A stretch of 64,000 bases of DNA from the NCBI GenBank assembly GCA_965227145.1, contig OZ245730.1:2604001-2668000 (forward strand), given 5' to 3'. The notes under the pieces are model-generated. The model did no database searches, was not told the DNA's origin, and saw only the letters and a program-made list of their open reading frames with translations. This stretch comes from JACKAQ01 sp965227145 (lineage in GTDB: Bacteria; Calditrichota; Calditrichia; RBG-13-44-9; J075). A program made the translations under genes and the position numbers. This document shows, piece after piece, positions 1-8,536 of the stretch (its first letter is position 1; every line of letters begins with the position of its first letter).

Positions 1-1860
1 TTGAACGGCGTTTTTCAACACCTGAACTTCCTGACCCAAGGCATTGTAAACAGTTAACTTAACCGTTGTCGATTTCGGGATTTCGTAATAAATATTTGTC
101 GCCGGATTGAACGGGTTCGGGTAATTTTGTTCGAGATTAAATTTTTCAGGAACGGCGCTGTTTTCATCATCTTCGATGCCAACGGCAATCAGAAAAAAAG
201 TCATGCTGTTCAGGTTTAATCCGCTTCTGTTGACCAAAATCATAAGCTTGTTTGTGCCGGCGGTAAATTCCAGATTATCAATGACCATCGTTTGCCAATT
301 TTGCCACCCGTTTGTGTTCGGAACCGCGATTGGCGCTGTCAACGGCACATTGTTGGCAACAATGCTGATGAGTCCATTTGTGCCGTTATTGGCAACCCTG
401 AAATGTCCCTGATAAATTCCGCTTGCGGCAACTTCAACCGTATAAATGAGCCTTTCGCCGGATTCCATCCAGCCGACGTTGTAATCAAAACCGAGGTTAT
501 CTTGCGACAGTTCAATATCTACACCATCGTTCCGGTAGCCATACCCGTTGTTCCAGATGGAACCACTGATGTTGCGATATTCCGTATCAACATAGCCAAT
601 ACCCTGGCTGCCAAAATCATAATCTACGGCATAAATTTGTCCGGGAATCGTGTGCGCTTTAAACGGTTTCGAAACCGTTCCAAATTCAGGATCGGTGAGC
701 GCGGGAATGACGCCGGGGCGATACTCGCAATTTTCAATTTTCAAATTTTCAGCCAGTTGCATCAGCGTTGCAAGCGCAGCACTTTGTGAGGGCTTCGCGC
801 CGCTGCCGCTCCAATAATTCAACAATGCCTGATAACCGTCAGGACGTTTGGCAGAAAAGGGGCTGGTAATCGTATCCAATTTTTTGTGCGTCCACCAATT
901 CCAGCCGATGTTGTTACTTTCAAACAGCTTGATTGCTTCATAAAACCATGTGTTGGAATTTTCTCCGGATTCGCCCATCCAAAGCGGGACGTTGTGTTGC
1001 GAACGGATGGCCGTGTATGCAGAAATCGAGCCCTGATCAGTTTCGCTCCAATATTTGTGGAAGCTGTATCCCATATTCGAATCCCACGGCGGGGTCAATT
1101 GGTCGAAATTTGTTGCATACCAGTTTCCTTCAACCAAAATCAGGTGATTTTGGTCATAAACCCGGATCGAATCCGTAATTTCAATATATAAATTTCGTAA
1201 ATCCAGATTGGTAAATCCATTCGGTAAAACCGGTTCGTTGATCAAATCGTAGCCACCAATTCGTGGATCGTCAAAGTACCGGCGGGCAATTTCCTGCCAG
1301 ATTTTTACGGTGATCGGCTGATAAATGGATGCTTCGGTCCACAGTCTTGCGGTGCCGTCGCTGTCGCTGATATTCGAATCATTTTGTCCGCCGGGTGCGC
1401 AGTGCATATCTAAGATAACATACATATTGTTATCTGCACACTGATCCAGCAGTGAGTCCAACAGCACAAATCCGTTTTCCAAAAACGTTGCTGACTCGAT
1501 ATCGTAAAACAGGTTGTAATGGAACGGCATGCGAATGGAGTTGAATCCCCATTCGGCAATTTGTTCGATATCTTTCCGATTAACATAATTTTCGCGATAA
1601 GCCGCGTAAAAAGTTGCGGCATTTGCCTCGCCGATGACATCAACAATTTTATTGTAAATATCTGTCGGTGAGCCGTAACCGGGCGTTTGCAGCATGTAGC
1701 CTTCCGGCACCAGCCAGCCGCCCAAACCGTATCCGCGCAATAAAATGGGCGTGCCGTTAGCGTCAACAATTTGTTGGCCGCTCGCTTTTAAAAATGCAAA
1801 TGCAGATGATCCGGAAACCGTAATCATCAAAAAAGTCAGTAATAGTAATGTTTTTTTCAT
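1..1860 (-). CDS. Secreted GH5-type endoglucanase with CBM6 and type IX sorting domain (3' end cut by window)
   Basis: The frame is open from the ATG at 1860 to the window edge (620 codons, no stop), so the C-terminus is missing. The protein starts with a signal peptide. A GH5-like (beta/alpha)8 domain follows: LINEP (acid/base Glu209) and LWMGES (nucleophile Glu297) match the two catalytic glutamates of clan GH-A cellulases. A CBM6-like beta-sandwich (about residues 415-545) follows, then a linker and the start of a C-terminal sorting domain with NYPNPFNP. It probably cleaves beta-1,4- or beta-1,3-glucans outside the cell. It lies 55 bp downstream of the GH16 gene on the same strand and is probably co-transcribed with it. 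Family and architecture are clear; substrate is inferred. Only perhaps 30 residues should be missing if the sorting domain has the usual length. Confidence 0.88.
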   Translation of the reverse strand, partial: MKKTLLLLTFLMITVSGSSAFAFLKASGQQIVDANGTPILLRGYGLGGWLVPEGYMLQTPGYGSPTDIYNKIVDVIGEANAATFYAAYRENYVNRKDIEQIAEWGFNSIRMPFHYNLFYDIESATFLENGFVLLDSLLDQCADNNMYVILDMHCAPGGQNDSNISDSDGTARLWTEASIYQPITVKIWQEIARRYFDDPRIGGYDLINEPVLPNGFTNLDLRNLYIEITDSIRVYDQNHLILVEGNWYATNFDQLTPPWDSNMGYSFHKYWSETDQGSISAYTAIRSQHNVPLWMGESGENSNTWFYEAIKLFESNNIGWNWWTHKKLDTITSPFSAKRPDGYQALLNYWSGSGAKPSQSAALATLMQLAENLKIENCEYRPGVIPALTDPEFGTVSKPFKAHTIPGQIYAVDYDFGSQGIGYVDTEYRNISGSIWNNGYGYRNDGVDIELSQDNLGFDYNVGWMESGERLIYTVEVAASGIYQGHFRVANNGTNGLISIVANNVPLTAPIAVPNTNGWQNWQTMVIDNLEFTAGTNKLMILVNRSGLNLNSMTFFLIAVGIEDDENSAVPEKFNLEQNYPNPFNPATNIYYEIPKSTTVKLTVYNALGQEVQVLKNAVQ

Positions 1861-1915
1861 GGGTTAACCTGATTTCCAAAACCGATTTTTTATATTTTGA
1901 GTAGTTTTGCCCTAT

Positions 1916-3763
1916 TTATTTGATCAGCAACATTTTGCGAATCGCGCTGTGTTGCGATGTGCTCAGCCGGAAAAAATAGGTGCCGCTTTGCAGATGCTGG
2001 GCATCAAAATTGATTTCGTAATTACCGGGTTGCTGGCGATCGTTGATTAACGTTGCGACCTCTTTACCAACGATGTCGTAAACAACCAGCTTCACGTTGT
2101 CATTTTCCGGCAGCGAATAACGGATTGTGGTCGAAGGGTTGAACGGATTCGGGTAGTTTTGCTGCAACGCAAATTTCGCCGGCAGCGGATTCACCGGATC
2201 GGGCTCCGTGCCAACCGAAACCGCAAAAATCGTGAGTTTGTTTATGTTGAAACTGCCGGTGATAAAACGCAGCCGCATCACATGAATGCCACGAGTAAGC
2301 TGAACATTTTCGGTGAAAATGGACTGCCAGGATTGCCATCCGCCGGTTGCATTTACCGCAATTGGACCGGCAACAACTTCGCCATCCATTTCGATAACAA
2401 ACGAACCGCCGCCCGTTTCCGAAGCCACCCGGGAAATAACGGAATGGTTTCCGGAATATTCCACATCGACAAGATATTCCACCCACTCACCGGATTCGAT
2501 GAAACCGATATTGTATCCGGAACCGATATCCGATGCAACTTCGATATCTACACCTTCACCAACGCGAAACACATTTCCCTGATTTGCGACATCGTTATCA
2601 TTATATGAAACGCCCGCGCCGCCCATATCATAATTTTCCATTTCGATAATGCCGGGAATCGGCTCCGGCTGGATGCCATACGGCGATTTTCCGCAACCGC
2701 TGCCAACGGTGATATCGACCGGATCTGTTGAGGTAACGTAACCATCGTTATCCGTTGCGACGGCTTTCAGCTCGTAACAGCCGCTATATGCGTTATCGAT
2801 GGTAAATTCGTATGGTGAAACATCATCCTGTCCGATTTTGGCATCGCCCTGAAACAGCTCCACTTTTTGAACCGTGCCGTCCGTATCGTTCGATTCCACA
2901 TCAATTTGGATGGTTTCGCCGGATTGAAAATTGGTGCCCGGTGCAGGATTGATCATATTTATGCTCGGCGCAGATGCCGAATTTTGATAGACCCGCACAT
3001 AATCGATATACATTTTTACCGGAAAAATACTATCATCCACACCTTGTGCGCCGCCCCAGTCACCGCCAATTGCGATGTTTAAAATGAGGTGAAAGCGCTG
3101 ATCAAACGGCCAAGCTTGCCAACCCTGATTTTGATTGTTGAATGTAAAGTAATGATTATTATCAACATAAACGCGGATTTGTAACGGTGTCCATTCCAAC
3201 GCATACACATGAAAATTGGTATCGAAATCCGGCACGCCGGTAACAGCGCCAACCTGCGTTCCGGTTGTGTGATTATATGCCTGGGTATGCACCGTTCCGT
3301 GAACTGCTCCGGGTTCGTAGCCAACATGCTCCATTATATCAATTTCGCCACTGTTTGGCCAGCCGCCGTAAACCCAATCCGTCGGTAACATCCAGATTGC
3401 CGGCCAGGTGCCGGTGCCTGCGGGCAATTTTGCCCGAACTTCAACTCGTCCGTATTTCCAGTCACCCTGATTGAGCGTCCGCAACCGCGCTGAAGTATAT
3501 TGTCTGCCGGAGTAATTTTCTTTTAACGCCTGAATAACCAACGTCCCGTTTTCGACATACGAATTGGTATCGCGTGCGGTGTAAAATTGCAGCTCATTGT
3601 TGCCACCGCCGTTGCCGTTCACTTCGTGTTCCCATTTTGTCATATTAATCTGGTTGCCGATAAACTCATCCTGCCAGACCAATTGCCAGCTTTGGGCATT
3701 CACAACAGTGGAAACGACCAAAAGAATGATTGCGATGGAAGTCAGCTGTAACATTTTACTCAT
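1916..3763 (-). CDS. Secreted GH16 beta-glucanase (laminarinase type) with Ig-like domain, CBM6 and sorting domain
   Basis: An endo-beta-glucanase of family GH16. After a signal peptide (residues 1-23) comes the jelly-roll catalytic domain, with the signature GEIDIMEHVG holding nucleophile Glu140, Asp142 and acid/base Glu145. This spacing is typical of laminarinases. An Ig-like domain follows (INPAPGTNFQSGETI onward), then a CBM6-like module (about residues 370-510), and a sorting domain with QQNYPNPFNPSTTIRY that ends in MLLIK. I chose the ATG at 3763 because an AGGTGA Shine-Dalgarno precedes it and the signal peptide begins there. An in-frame ATG at 3808 overlaps the sigma-54-like element. 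Together with the downstream GH5 gene it forms a two-gene beta-glucan hydrolase unit. Laminarin is the likeliest substrate, by inference. Confidence 0.93.
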   Translation of the reverse strand: MSKMLQLTSIAIILLVVSTVVNAQSWQLVWQDEFIGNQINMTKWEHEVNGNGGGNNELQFYTARDTNSYVENGTLVIQALKENYSGRQYTSARLRTLNQGDWKYGRVEVRAKLPAGTGTWPAIWMLPTDWVYGGWPNSGEIDIMEHVGYEPGAVHGTVHTQAYNHTTGTQVGAVTGVPDFDTNFHVYALEWTPLQIRVYVDNNHYFTFNNQNQGWQAWPFDQRFHLILNIAIGGDWGGAQGVDDSIFPVKMYIDYVRVYQNSASAPSINMINPAPGTNFQSGETIQIDVESNDTDGTVQKVELFQGDAKIGQDDVSPYEFTIDNAYSGCYELKAVATDNDGYVTSTDPVDITVGSGCGKSPYGIQPEPIPGIIEMENYDMGGAGVSYNDNDVANQGNVFRVGEGVDIEVASDIGSGYNIGFIESGEWVEYLVDVEYSGNHSVISRVASETGGGSFVIEMDGEVVAGPIAVNATGGWQSWQSIFTENVQLTRGIHVMRLRFITGSFNINKLTIFAVSVGTEPDPVNPLPAKFALQQNYPNPFNPSTTIRYSLPENDNVKLVVYDIVGKEVATLINDRQQPGNYEINFDAQHLQSGTYFFRLSTSQHSAIRKMLLIK

Positions 3764-3796
3764 TATTTCACCTGTATTTTTGTTTTCGCAGAAAGG

Positions 3797-3813
3797 AACA
3801 AGAATCATACCAA
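3797..3813 (-). promoter_or_regulatory. Sigma-54-like -24/-12 promoter element upstream of the GH16 gene
   Basis: Read on the minus strand the site is TTGGTATGATTCTTGTT. Against the sigma-54 consensus TTGGCACG-N4-TTGCW it matches 10 of 13 defined positions. The -24 GG is intact, but the -12 GC is GT. Its distance to the start codon at 3763 leaves a leader of about 20 nt that includes the Shine-Dalgarno. The next gene upstream encodes a sigma-54-dependent activator, which makes the match more meaningful. This was found by eye and is not experimentally supported. Confidence 0.4.
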
Positions 3814-3923
3814 AAGCTGATTTTGAAAAATATTCAATTCGGCAGGGGATGTGGCGGGTTTTGGGAATAAACGGGCAGAAATTGGTTATAAAATTAATAA
3901 GAAAATTATCATTTTGATAACAA

Positions 3924-5369
3924 CTATTTCAGCCCAAGCTCTTTGCACATGCGATGATAATTGGGCGGCGCCAATCCCAACAGCCGCGCGGCATCCGCAT
4001 CCGATTGGGTCCGTTCGCGCACCAATTGAAAATATTCTTTACGGAATGCTTTTTCGACATCGCGGAGCGGCAGCACTTTGTCCGGCATTGCAAACGAGTT
4101 GAGCGGCGTTTCCGGTGCAAGCGATAATCCCAATGCGTTTTTGGCATGCAGTTCTGTTACGGGATTGGCATTTGAAAAAATGATGCGCTGCACCACATTT
4201 TGCAACTCGCGAACATTTCCCGGCCAGCCGTAATTGGTCAAAATTTTCATTGCTGCTTCGCTGATTGCCGGAACGGCGCGTCCCATTTCCTGACAATTTT
4301 TCATCAAAAAATGTTTGATCAGCAATGGAATATCGACTTTTCGGTTTTGGAGCGGTTGCAGCATCAGCGATATCACGTTCAATCGATAATACAAATCTTC
4401 CCGGAAACGCTTTTCGCGAACCTCCTGCTCCAGGTTTTTGTTGGTTGCGGCAATGATGCGCACATTCACTTTTACGCGCTCCGTCCGACCAATTTTATCC
4501 AGCTCGCCTTCCTGTATAACGCGCAGAAGCTTGACTTGCGCGGGTAACGGCAGTTCGGCAATTTCATCCAGAAAAATTGTGCCGTTGTTTCCGATCTCAA
4601 ATAAGCCCGGTTTTTCCTGCTGTGCGCCGGTAAATGCGCCGCGTTCAAACCCGAACAACTCGCTTTCGATGAGATCGTGCGGCAAGCTGCCGCAATTGAT
4701 CGCCACAAATTTTTCGTAACGCCGCTCGCTGTGATAGTGAATATTTGCCGCGACCAGTTCTTTTCCGGTGCCGGATGCCCCGCGAATCATCACCGTTGCA
4801 TCGGAATCGGCGCATTGCAGAATTTGTCCGCGCAACCAGTTGATTGCTTCGGAATCCCCGATTATGCGTTTTTCAAATAAAGTAGATTCGATATTCTGGT
4901 TGAGTTTATGGCGGGAGCGCTGCTCGGATTTCACCATTCGGCGACGCTCGTAAGCGTTAAAAATGCTTAAAATAAAGTCGGTTGGCTGATAAATATAGCT
5001 TTCGATGTCGCCGGGATATTTGGTGCAGTACCACATCGCACCGGCTTCGATGAGCCGGTTGGCAAATTCGAAATCGGTGATGTGCACGGTCATTTTCGTC
5101 ACAACGATAATCTGGATCGACGGGTCGATTTCCTTTATTCGCCGAATCAGGCTTTCGCCGCTGAGGTTGCCGGCAATCTGAAAATCCATAATTACCACAT
5201 CGTAGCGATGCTGACGTTTTTGCAGCAATTCCAACGCAGAATGACCGTCGGATGTCACATCCCGGATAATAATTTGTTTCTGAAACGGCTCCAGCGTGTT
5301 CTGCACCCGGCGCACGTCAAATTCTTCATCTTCGATCAGCAAAATATTTACAATGCCGTTGGTAAACAT
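3924..5369 (-). CDS. Sigma-54-dependent response regulator (NtrC family)
   Basis: An intact three-domain transcriptional activator of 481 aa. The receiver domain (residues 6-125) has acidic residues at EDEE, phospho-acceptor Asp62 in VVIMDF, Thr91 and Lys117. The AAA+ domain (about 168-400) has Walker A GASGTGKE (197-204) and the sigma-54 contact loop GAFTGA (244-249). A Fis-type helix-turn-helix closes the protein (DADAARLLGLAPPNYHRM). The GAFTGA loop shows that it activates sigma-54 RNA polymerase. It lies 61 bp downstream of the sensor kinase and is presumably its partner. The probable target is the adjacent hydrolase pair, which has a sigma-54-like promoter. Confidence 0.95.
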   Translation of the reverse strand: MFTNGIVNILLIEDEEFDVRRVQNTLEPFQKQIIIRDVTSDGHSALELLQKRQHRYDVVIMDFQIAGNLSGESLIRRIKEIDPSIQIIVVTKMTVHITDFEFANRLIEAGAMWYCTKYPGDIESYIYQPTDFILSIFNAYERRRMVKSEQRSRHKLNQNIESTLFEKRIIGDSEAINWLRGQILQCADSDATVMIRGASGTGKELVAANIHYHSERRYEKFVAINCGSLPHDLIESELFGFERGAFTGAQQEKPGLFEIGNNGTIFLDEIAELPLPAQVKLLRVIQEGELDKIGRTERVKVNVRIIAATNKNLEQEVREKRFREDLYYRLNVISLMLQPLQNRKVDIPLLIKHFLMKNCQEMGRAVPAISEAAMKILTNYGWPGNVRELQNVVQRIIFSNANPVTELHAKNALGLSLAPETPLNSFAMPDKVLPLRDVEKAFRKEYFQLVRERTQSDADAARLLGLAPPNYHRMCKELGLK

Positions 5370-5430
5370 GAAAACCCCATTTTCAAATGCTTTATTTACA
5401 ACAGGTTAAGGAGCTCGATTATCGATCCGG

Positions 5431-6918
5431 TTAACGTTGCATCGGGATGGTGAGGGTAAATTTGCACCCACCTTCCGGTAAATTTTCCGCATCGAGATCC
5501 CAGCCGCAACGCTTTTTGGAAATTTCGTAGGCAAGATAACACCCATATCCGGAATTCTCACTGCCTTTCGTCGAAATGTTCTCCAAAAACAATTTTTTGA
5601 CCCCTTTTTCAGAAATTTCCAGCAATTGCGGATTGAATCCGCGACCGTTATCCGCAATGATAATTTCGCAGCAATTTTTTTCCGGCAGTTGCCGGGAAAC
5701 AATGCTGACAACCAGATTTTCTTTTCCGCCGTGCTCGATGCAGTTTTGCAGCAACGGCTCCAAAATTTCCCAAATCACAAATTCGTTGATCGGCACCGGC
5801 GGAAAATCCGGATCGAGCTTTAAGTTAAAGCGATAATTCACATGCTGCGATGTCCGTAAAAAAATGTTCAGCACAATAAATTCGATCACTTCGTTCAGAT
5901 ACGTTCGAAAAATCGGTCCGCGCGTAGCCTGAATGGGCGGATCATACCATTTCATATCGTAAATCACCCGCGAAATAAAATTGGCGTAACGGGTTACCCG
6001 CTGTTTTACCGGTTCAATATTTTCTGCCGAAAGTTTCCGCAAATCTTCTTTGATAAAGCCCATCACTTTTTCGGCTTTGTGGTGGGTGTGGTAAATTCGT
6101 TTGGTGAACAATTCTTCTTTTTGACGCTCTACTTTTTCCCGCAAATGGGTTTCGCGTTCTTCAAAAAGCTGTTGTTGCGCTTCGTCCCGCTCCCGAACGG
6201 TATATGAGGAAATATAAAACATTGCCAGCAATCCGAGGATAATCAGCAACGCAAAAATGATTGCTGTTTCGTCGTAACTGGCTATAATTTCGCGAGTTAT
6301 GAACGAAAAATCCGGCTGATTTTTCACATAAACCGCGCCGACATATTCCCCCTTCGGAACAAACGGCACGAACACGTGGAAAATTTTGCTGTTTTCGGTG
6401 ATGCTGTGAATCATCTCATCGCGCTGCATAATTTCCTGCAACTGATTTTGGTAAATATCAATTGCCGACTGATATTGGGAAAGATCCGCGTTTTCGTTGA
6501 TTTTGTGGCTGTAAAAAAAATTGAACAGCTCGACACCGGAATCTATGGCAATAATTCGATCCTGATATTTAACCAGAATGCAAACTTCCTGAACATGCTG
6601 CTCCAGCTTTTGCTGACTGAGAATGACGTTAAATGCCTGAATAATGTCATTTGTGTCGATCGTTTGGCGTCCGCTCGAGATCGATGTGGTTTCCAGCAAT
6701 AATTCCAGCGAGGTTGCGGTGAGGTTGGCCATTCGTTCGGCGGAGTCGCGCTGATACCAGTTTTGGGTGTTCAACAATAAACTTTGGAGCGATGATTTTT
6801 GGATAAAAGACACCGCAACCAGAAACGCACCCAGTACTGTAAACAGTACCAGCAAATGTTTCAGTTCGAAATGATACGATCTAAATTTATCAAAAACAGT
6901 ACTTAATGGTCGTTCCAT
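5431..6918 (-). CDS. Membrane sensor histidine kinase with periplasmic sensor domain
   Basis: A 495-aa kinase. Transmembrane segments at about 22-39 and 219-237 flank a periplasmic region of about 180 residues. A coiled coil (about 241-275) leads to a His-rich stretch, YHTHHKAEKVMGF (276-288), that probably contains the phospho-acceptor; the usual HExxxP box is not apparent. The ATPase domain has an N box (NCIEH around Asn392), G1 box DNGRGF (423-428) and G2-like GYGCYLAYE. It starts 5 bp after the stop of the solute-binding protein gene, so the two are almost certainly co-translated. That points to a sensory pair in which the binding protein reports to the kinase. The odd H-box is the main uncertainty. 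Confidence 0.9.
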   Translation of the reverse strand: MERPLSTVFDKFRSYHFELKHLLVLFTVLGAFLVAVSFIQKSSLQSLLLNTQNWYQRDSAERMANLTATSLELLLETTSISSGRQTIDTNDIIQAFNVILSQQKLEQHVQEVCILVKYQDRIIAIDSGVELFNFFYSHKINENADLSQYQSAIDIYQNQLQEIMQRDEMIHSITENSKIFHVFVPFVPKGEYVGAVYVKNQPDFSFITREIIASYDETAIIFALLIILGLLAMFYISSYTVRERDEAQQQLFEERETHLREKVERQKEELFTKRIYHTHHKAEKVMGFIKEDLRKLSAENIEPVKQRVTRYANFISRVIYDMKWYDPPIQATRGPIFRTYLNEVIEFIVLNIFLRTSQHVNYRFNLKLDPDFPPVPINEFVIWEILEPLLQNCIEHGGKENLVVSIVSRQLPEKNCCEIIIADNGRGFNPQLLEISEKGVKKLFLENISTKGSENSGYGCYLAYEISKKRCGWDLDAENLPEGGCKFTLTIPMQR

Positions 6919-6923
6919 TGTAC

Positions 6924-8249
6924 TCAGTTTATCCGCATGGTTTGAGAATTAATATCGCGCGTGGCCAACTGCAATGCTTCCGCAACGCTAATTTCATTTT
7001 TGATTGCGCGTTGAATATAATAGGACAGCACGTCAGAAATTTTTGTGTAGTTGACCAAAAACGGGCGATGAATGCCATTTTTTAACAATTGATGATAGTA
7101 TTTCAAATCCTGATGTTCACTAAAATAAACAGAATCCTGATAAACAGATTTGCTGATGGGAATGTATCCGCCTTTTTCAAACAGCAACCGCTGGCTTTCT
7201 TCGCGAAGCACAAACTTAATAAATTCAACAGCTTCGCGTTTTTTTGTTGAGAAGCGGGAAACCATCAGATTCCAGCCACCGAAAACCGAAGCCGGATTTT
7301 TGCCATCGAGGTGGGGGAGGGCGCAGGGTTCCAGAAATTGCAGTTTTTCGGCATAGGGGGAATCCCGGTAATGGCGAATCAATCCCGGCCACCCGCGAAA
7401 AAATGGGATATCGTTATCCAACGCATAAAAATAGGTTTGAACTTCGTCAAAACGGGTAATTTCGTTGGGTGCCAGGTGGTATTTGTGCACCAAATCAACC
7501 AGCAGTTGCAGCGATTTCCGGGCTTCGGGCGTATCCAATTGAACTGAATCCCGATTAAAAATTTCAGGATTTTGAGACAGTAACGGTTCCATAAAACTGC
7601 ACACCAGCCCTTCAAAATTTTTTGCCGAAAACGCATAAAACGGTCGCATTTGCGGCACTTTATTACTGAGCTCAATAAATTCTGACCAAGTTATCGACTC
7701 GCGCAACTTATGTGCCAGTGAATCGCCGCCGGGAAATTCTTTCAGCAAATCGGTTCGGAAATACATTAATCCGACATCAATATAAAACGGCGCTGCGATC
7801 AGATCTTCTTTATAATAACAGGATTCCAAAGCGACTTCCAAAGATTTGTTTCTTTCGTAAATGGTAAAATACGGGTTTAGCGGTTCCGCCCATCGCGCAA
7901 AACGTGCTCCCCAAATCAGATCGATGGCGAAAACATCAATTCGGTCGCTTTTGCTGCGCAACGATTTGGCTAACAGTTGTTTTCGTTCGTTTGTGCTGAA
8001 TTTTTCGAATGGGAGGTCCACCGGAACAACTTCAATTCTACCCGAATATTCTTCGTTAAACCGGCTGATCAGTTCGCTGTGTGCCTGCGAAATATTATCC
8101 ACAAAATAAATTTGAGTTGCTGTGTTGGTTTTGCTGAAAACACCCTGACCGCGTTGTTGCGCGAGAATAACCACAATCACCAGCAAAATAATTGAGCCAA
8201 TAACCCACGAACTTCGCTCGTTAAAAATGCTTCGCTTCTTTTCTTCCAT
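6924..8249 (-). CDS. Membrane-anchored sugar-type solute-binding protein (family 1), orphan of its transporter
   Basis: A 441-aa protein with the fold signature of family 1 ABC sugar-binding proteins: residues around VVPVDLPFEKF, DVFAIDLIW, GLMYFRTDLL, a WPGLIRHYRD stretch, and VFGGWNLMVSRFSTKKREAVEFIKF. The N-terminus has charged residues and then one hydrophobic segment (about 15-30), with no clear lipobox or signal peptidase site. It is therefore probably anchored in the inner membrane and faces the periplasm. No permease or ATPase gene is nearby. It is the first gene of a minus-strand operon, followed 5 bp later by a histidine kinase and then a sigma-54 regulator. I infer that it senses extracellular sugar for the kinase and does not feed a transporter. 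Confidence 0.85.
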   Translation of the reverse strand: MEEKKRSIFNERSSWVIGSIILLVIVVILAQQRGQGVFSKTNTATQIYFVDNISQAHSELISRFNEEYSGRIEVVPVDLPFEKFSTNERKQLLAKSLRSKSDRIDVFAIDLIWGARFARWAEPLNPYFTIYERNKSLEVALESCYYKEDLIAAPFYIDVGLMYFRTDLLKEFPGGDSLAHKLRESITWSEFIELSNKVPQMRPFYAFSAKNFEGLVCSFMEPLLSQNPEIFNRDSVQLDTPEARKSLQLLVDLVHKYHLAPNEITRFDEVQTYFYALDNDIPFFRGWPGLIRHYRDSPYAEKLQFLEPCALPHLDGKNPASVFGGWNLMVSRFSTKKREAVEFIKFVLREESQRLLFEKGGYIPISKSVYQDSVYFSEHQDLKYYHQLLKNGIHRPFLVNYTKISDVLSYYIQRAIKNEISVAEALQLATRDINSQTMRIN

Positions 8250-8432
8250 TTAAACCGTTGTTTTTATTGCTTTTTATGATATTGAAATGTCGCGAAACTG
8301 GTCGCCATTTCACCCCATTCACGTTATTTGGAACACATTCTCCGGCCTTACCGGCAATCATTTCAGTCAAAAAAACAGGATACAAAAGTTGCCAATCAAG
8401 ATACGCAACCGGATTACGGGAATCAACGGATT

Positions 8433-8452
8433 ATCACAATGCCTATTGTGAT
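8433..8452. promoter_or_regulatory. Perfect 8-bp inverted repeat, candidate operator upstream of paaZ
   Basis: The sequence is ATCACAAT-GCCT-ATTGTGAT, a perfect dyad with a 4-nt centre. It lies about 85 bp upstream of the paaZ start codon, inside the 287-bp divergent region between paaZ and the solute-binding protein gene. Its size and position fit a dimeric repressor site, but no regulator gene sits beside it. There is no T-tract, so it is not a terminator. Otherwise this intergenic stretch shows only AT-rich sequence and the strong AGGAGG at 8527. Confidence 0.35.
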
Positions 8453-8536
8453 CGCAAAATACGCTTTCTCTTTTAATTTTAACATGGTTAACGTAAATTC
8501 AAAGCTGTGTTTTTCCAATGTTCAACAGGAGGTTCC

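Noticed and set aside
1410..1769. 119-codon frame inside the GH5 gene
   Set aside because: It overlaps the continuous GH5 frame, which carries signal peptide and catalytic motifs.
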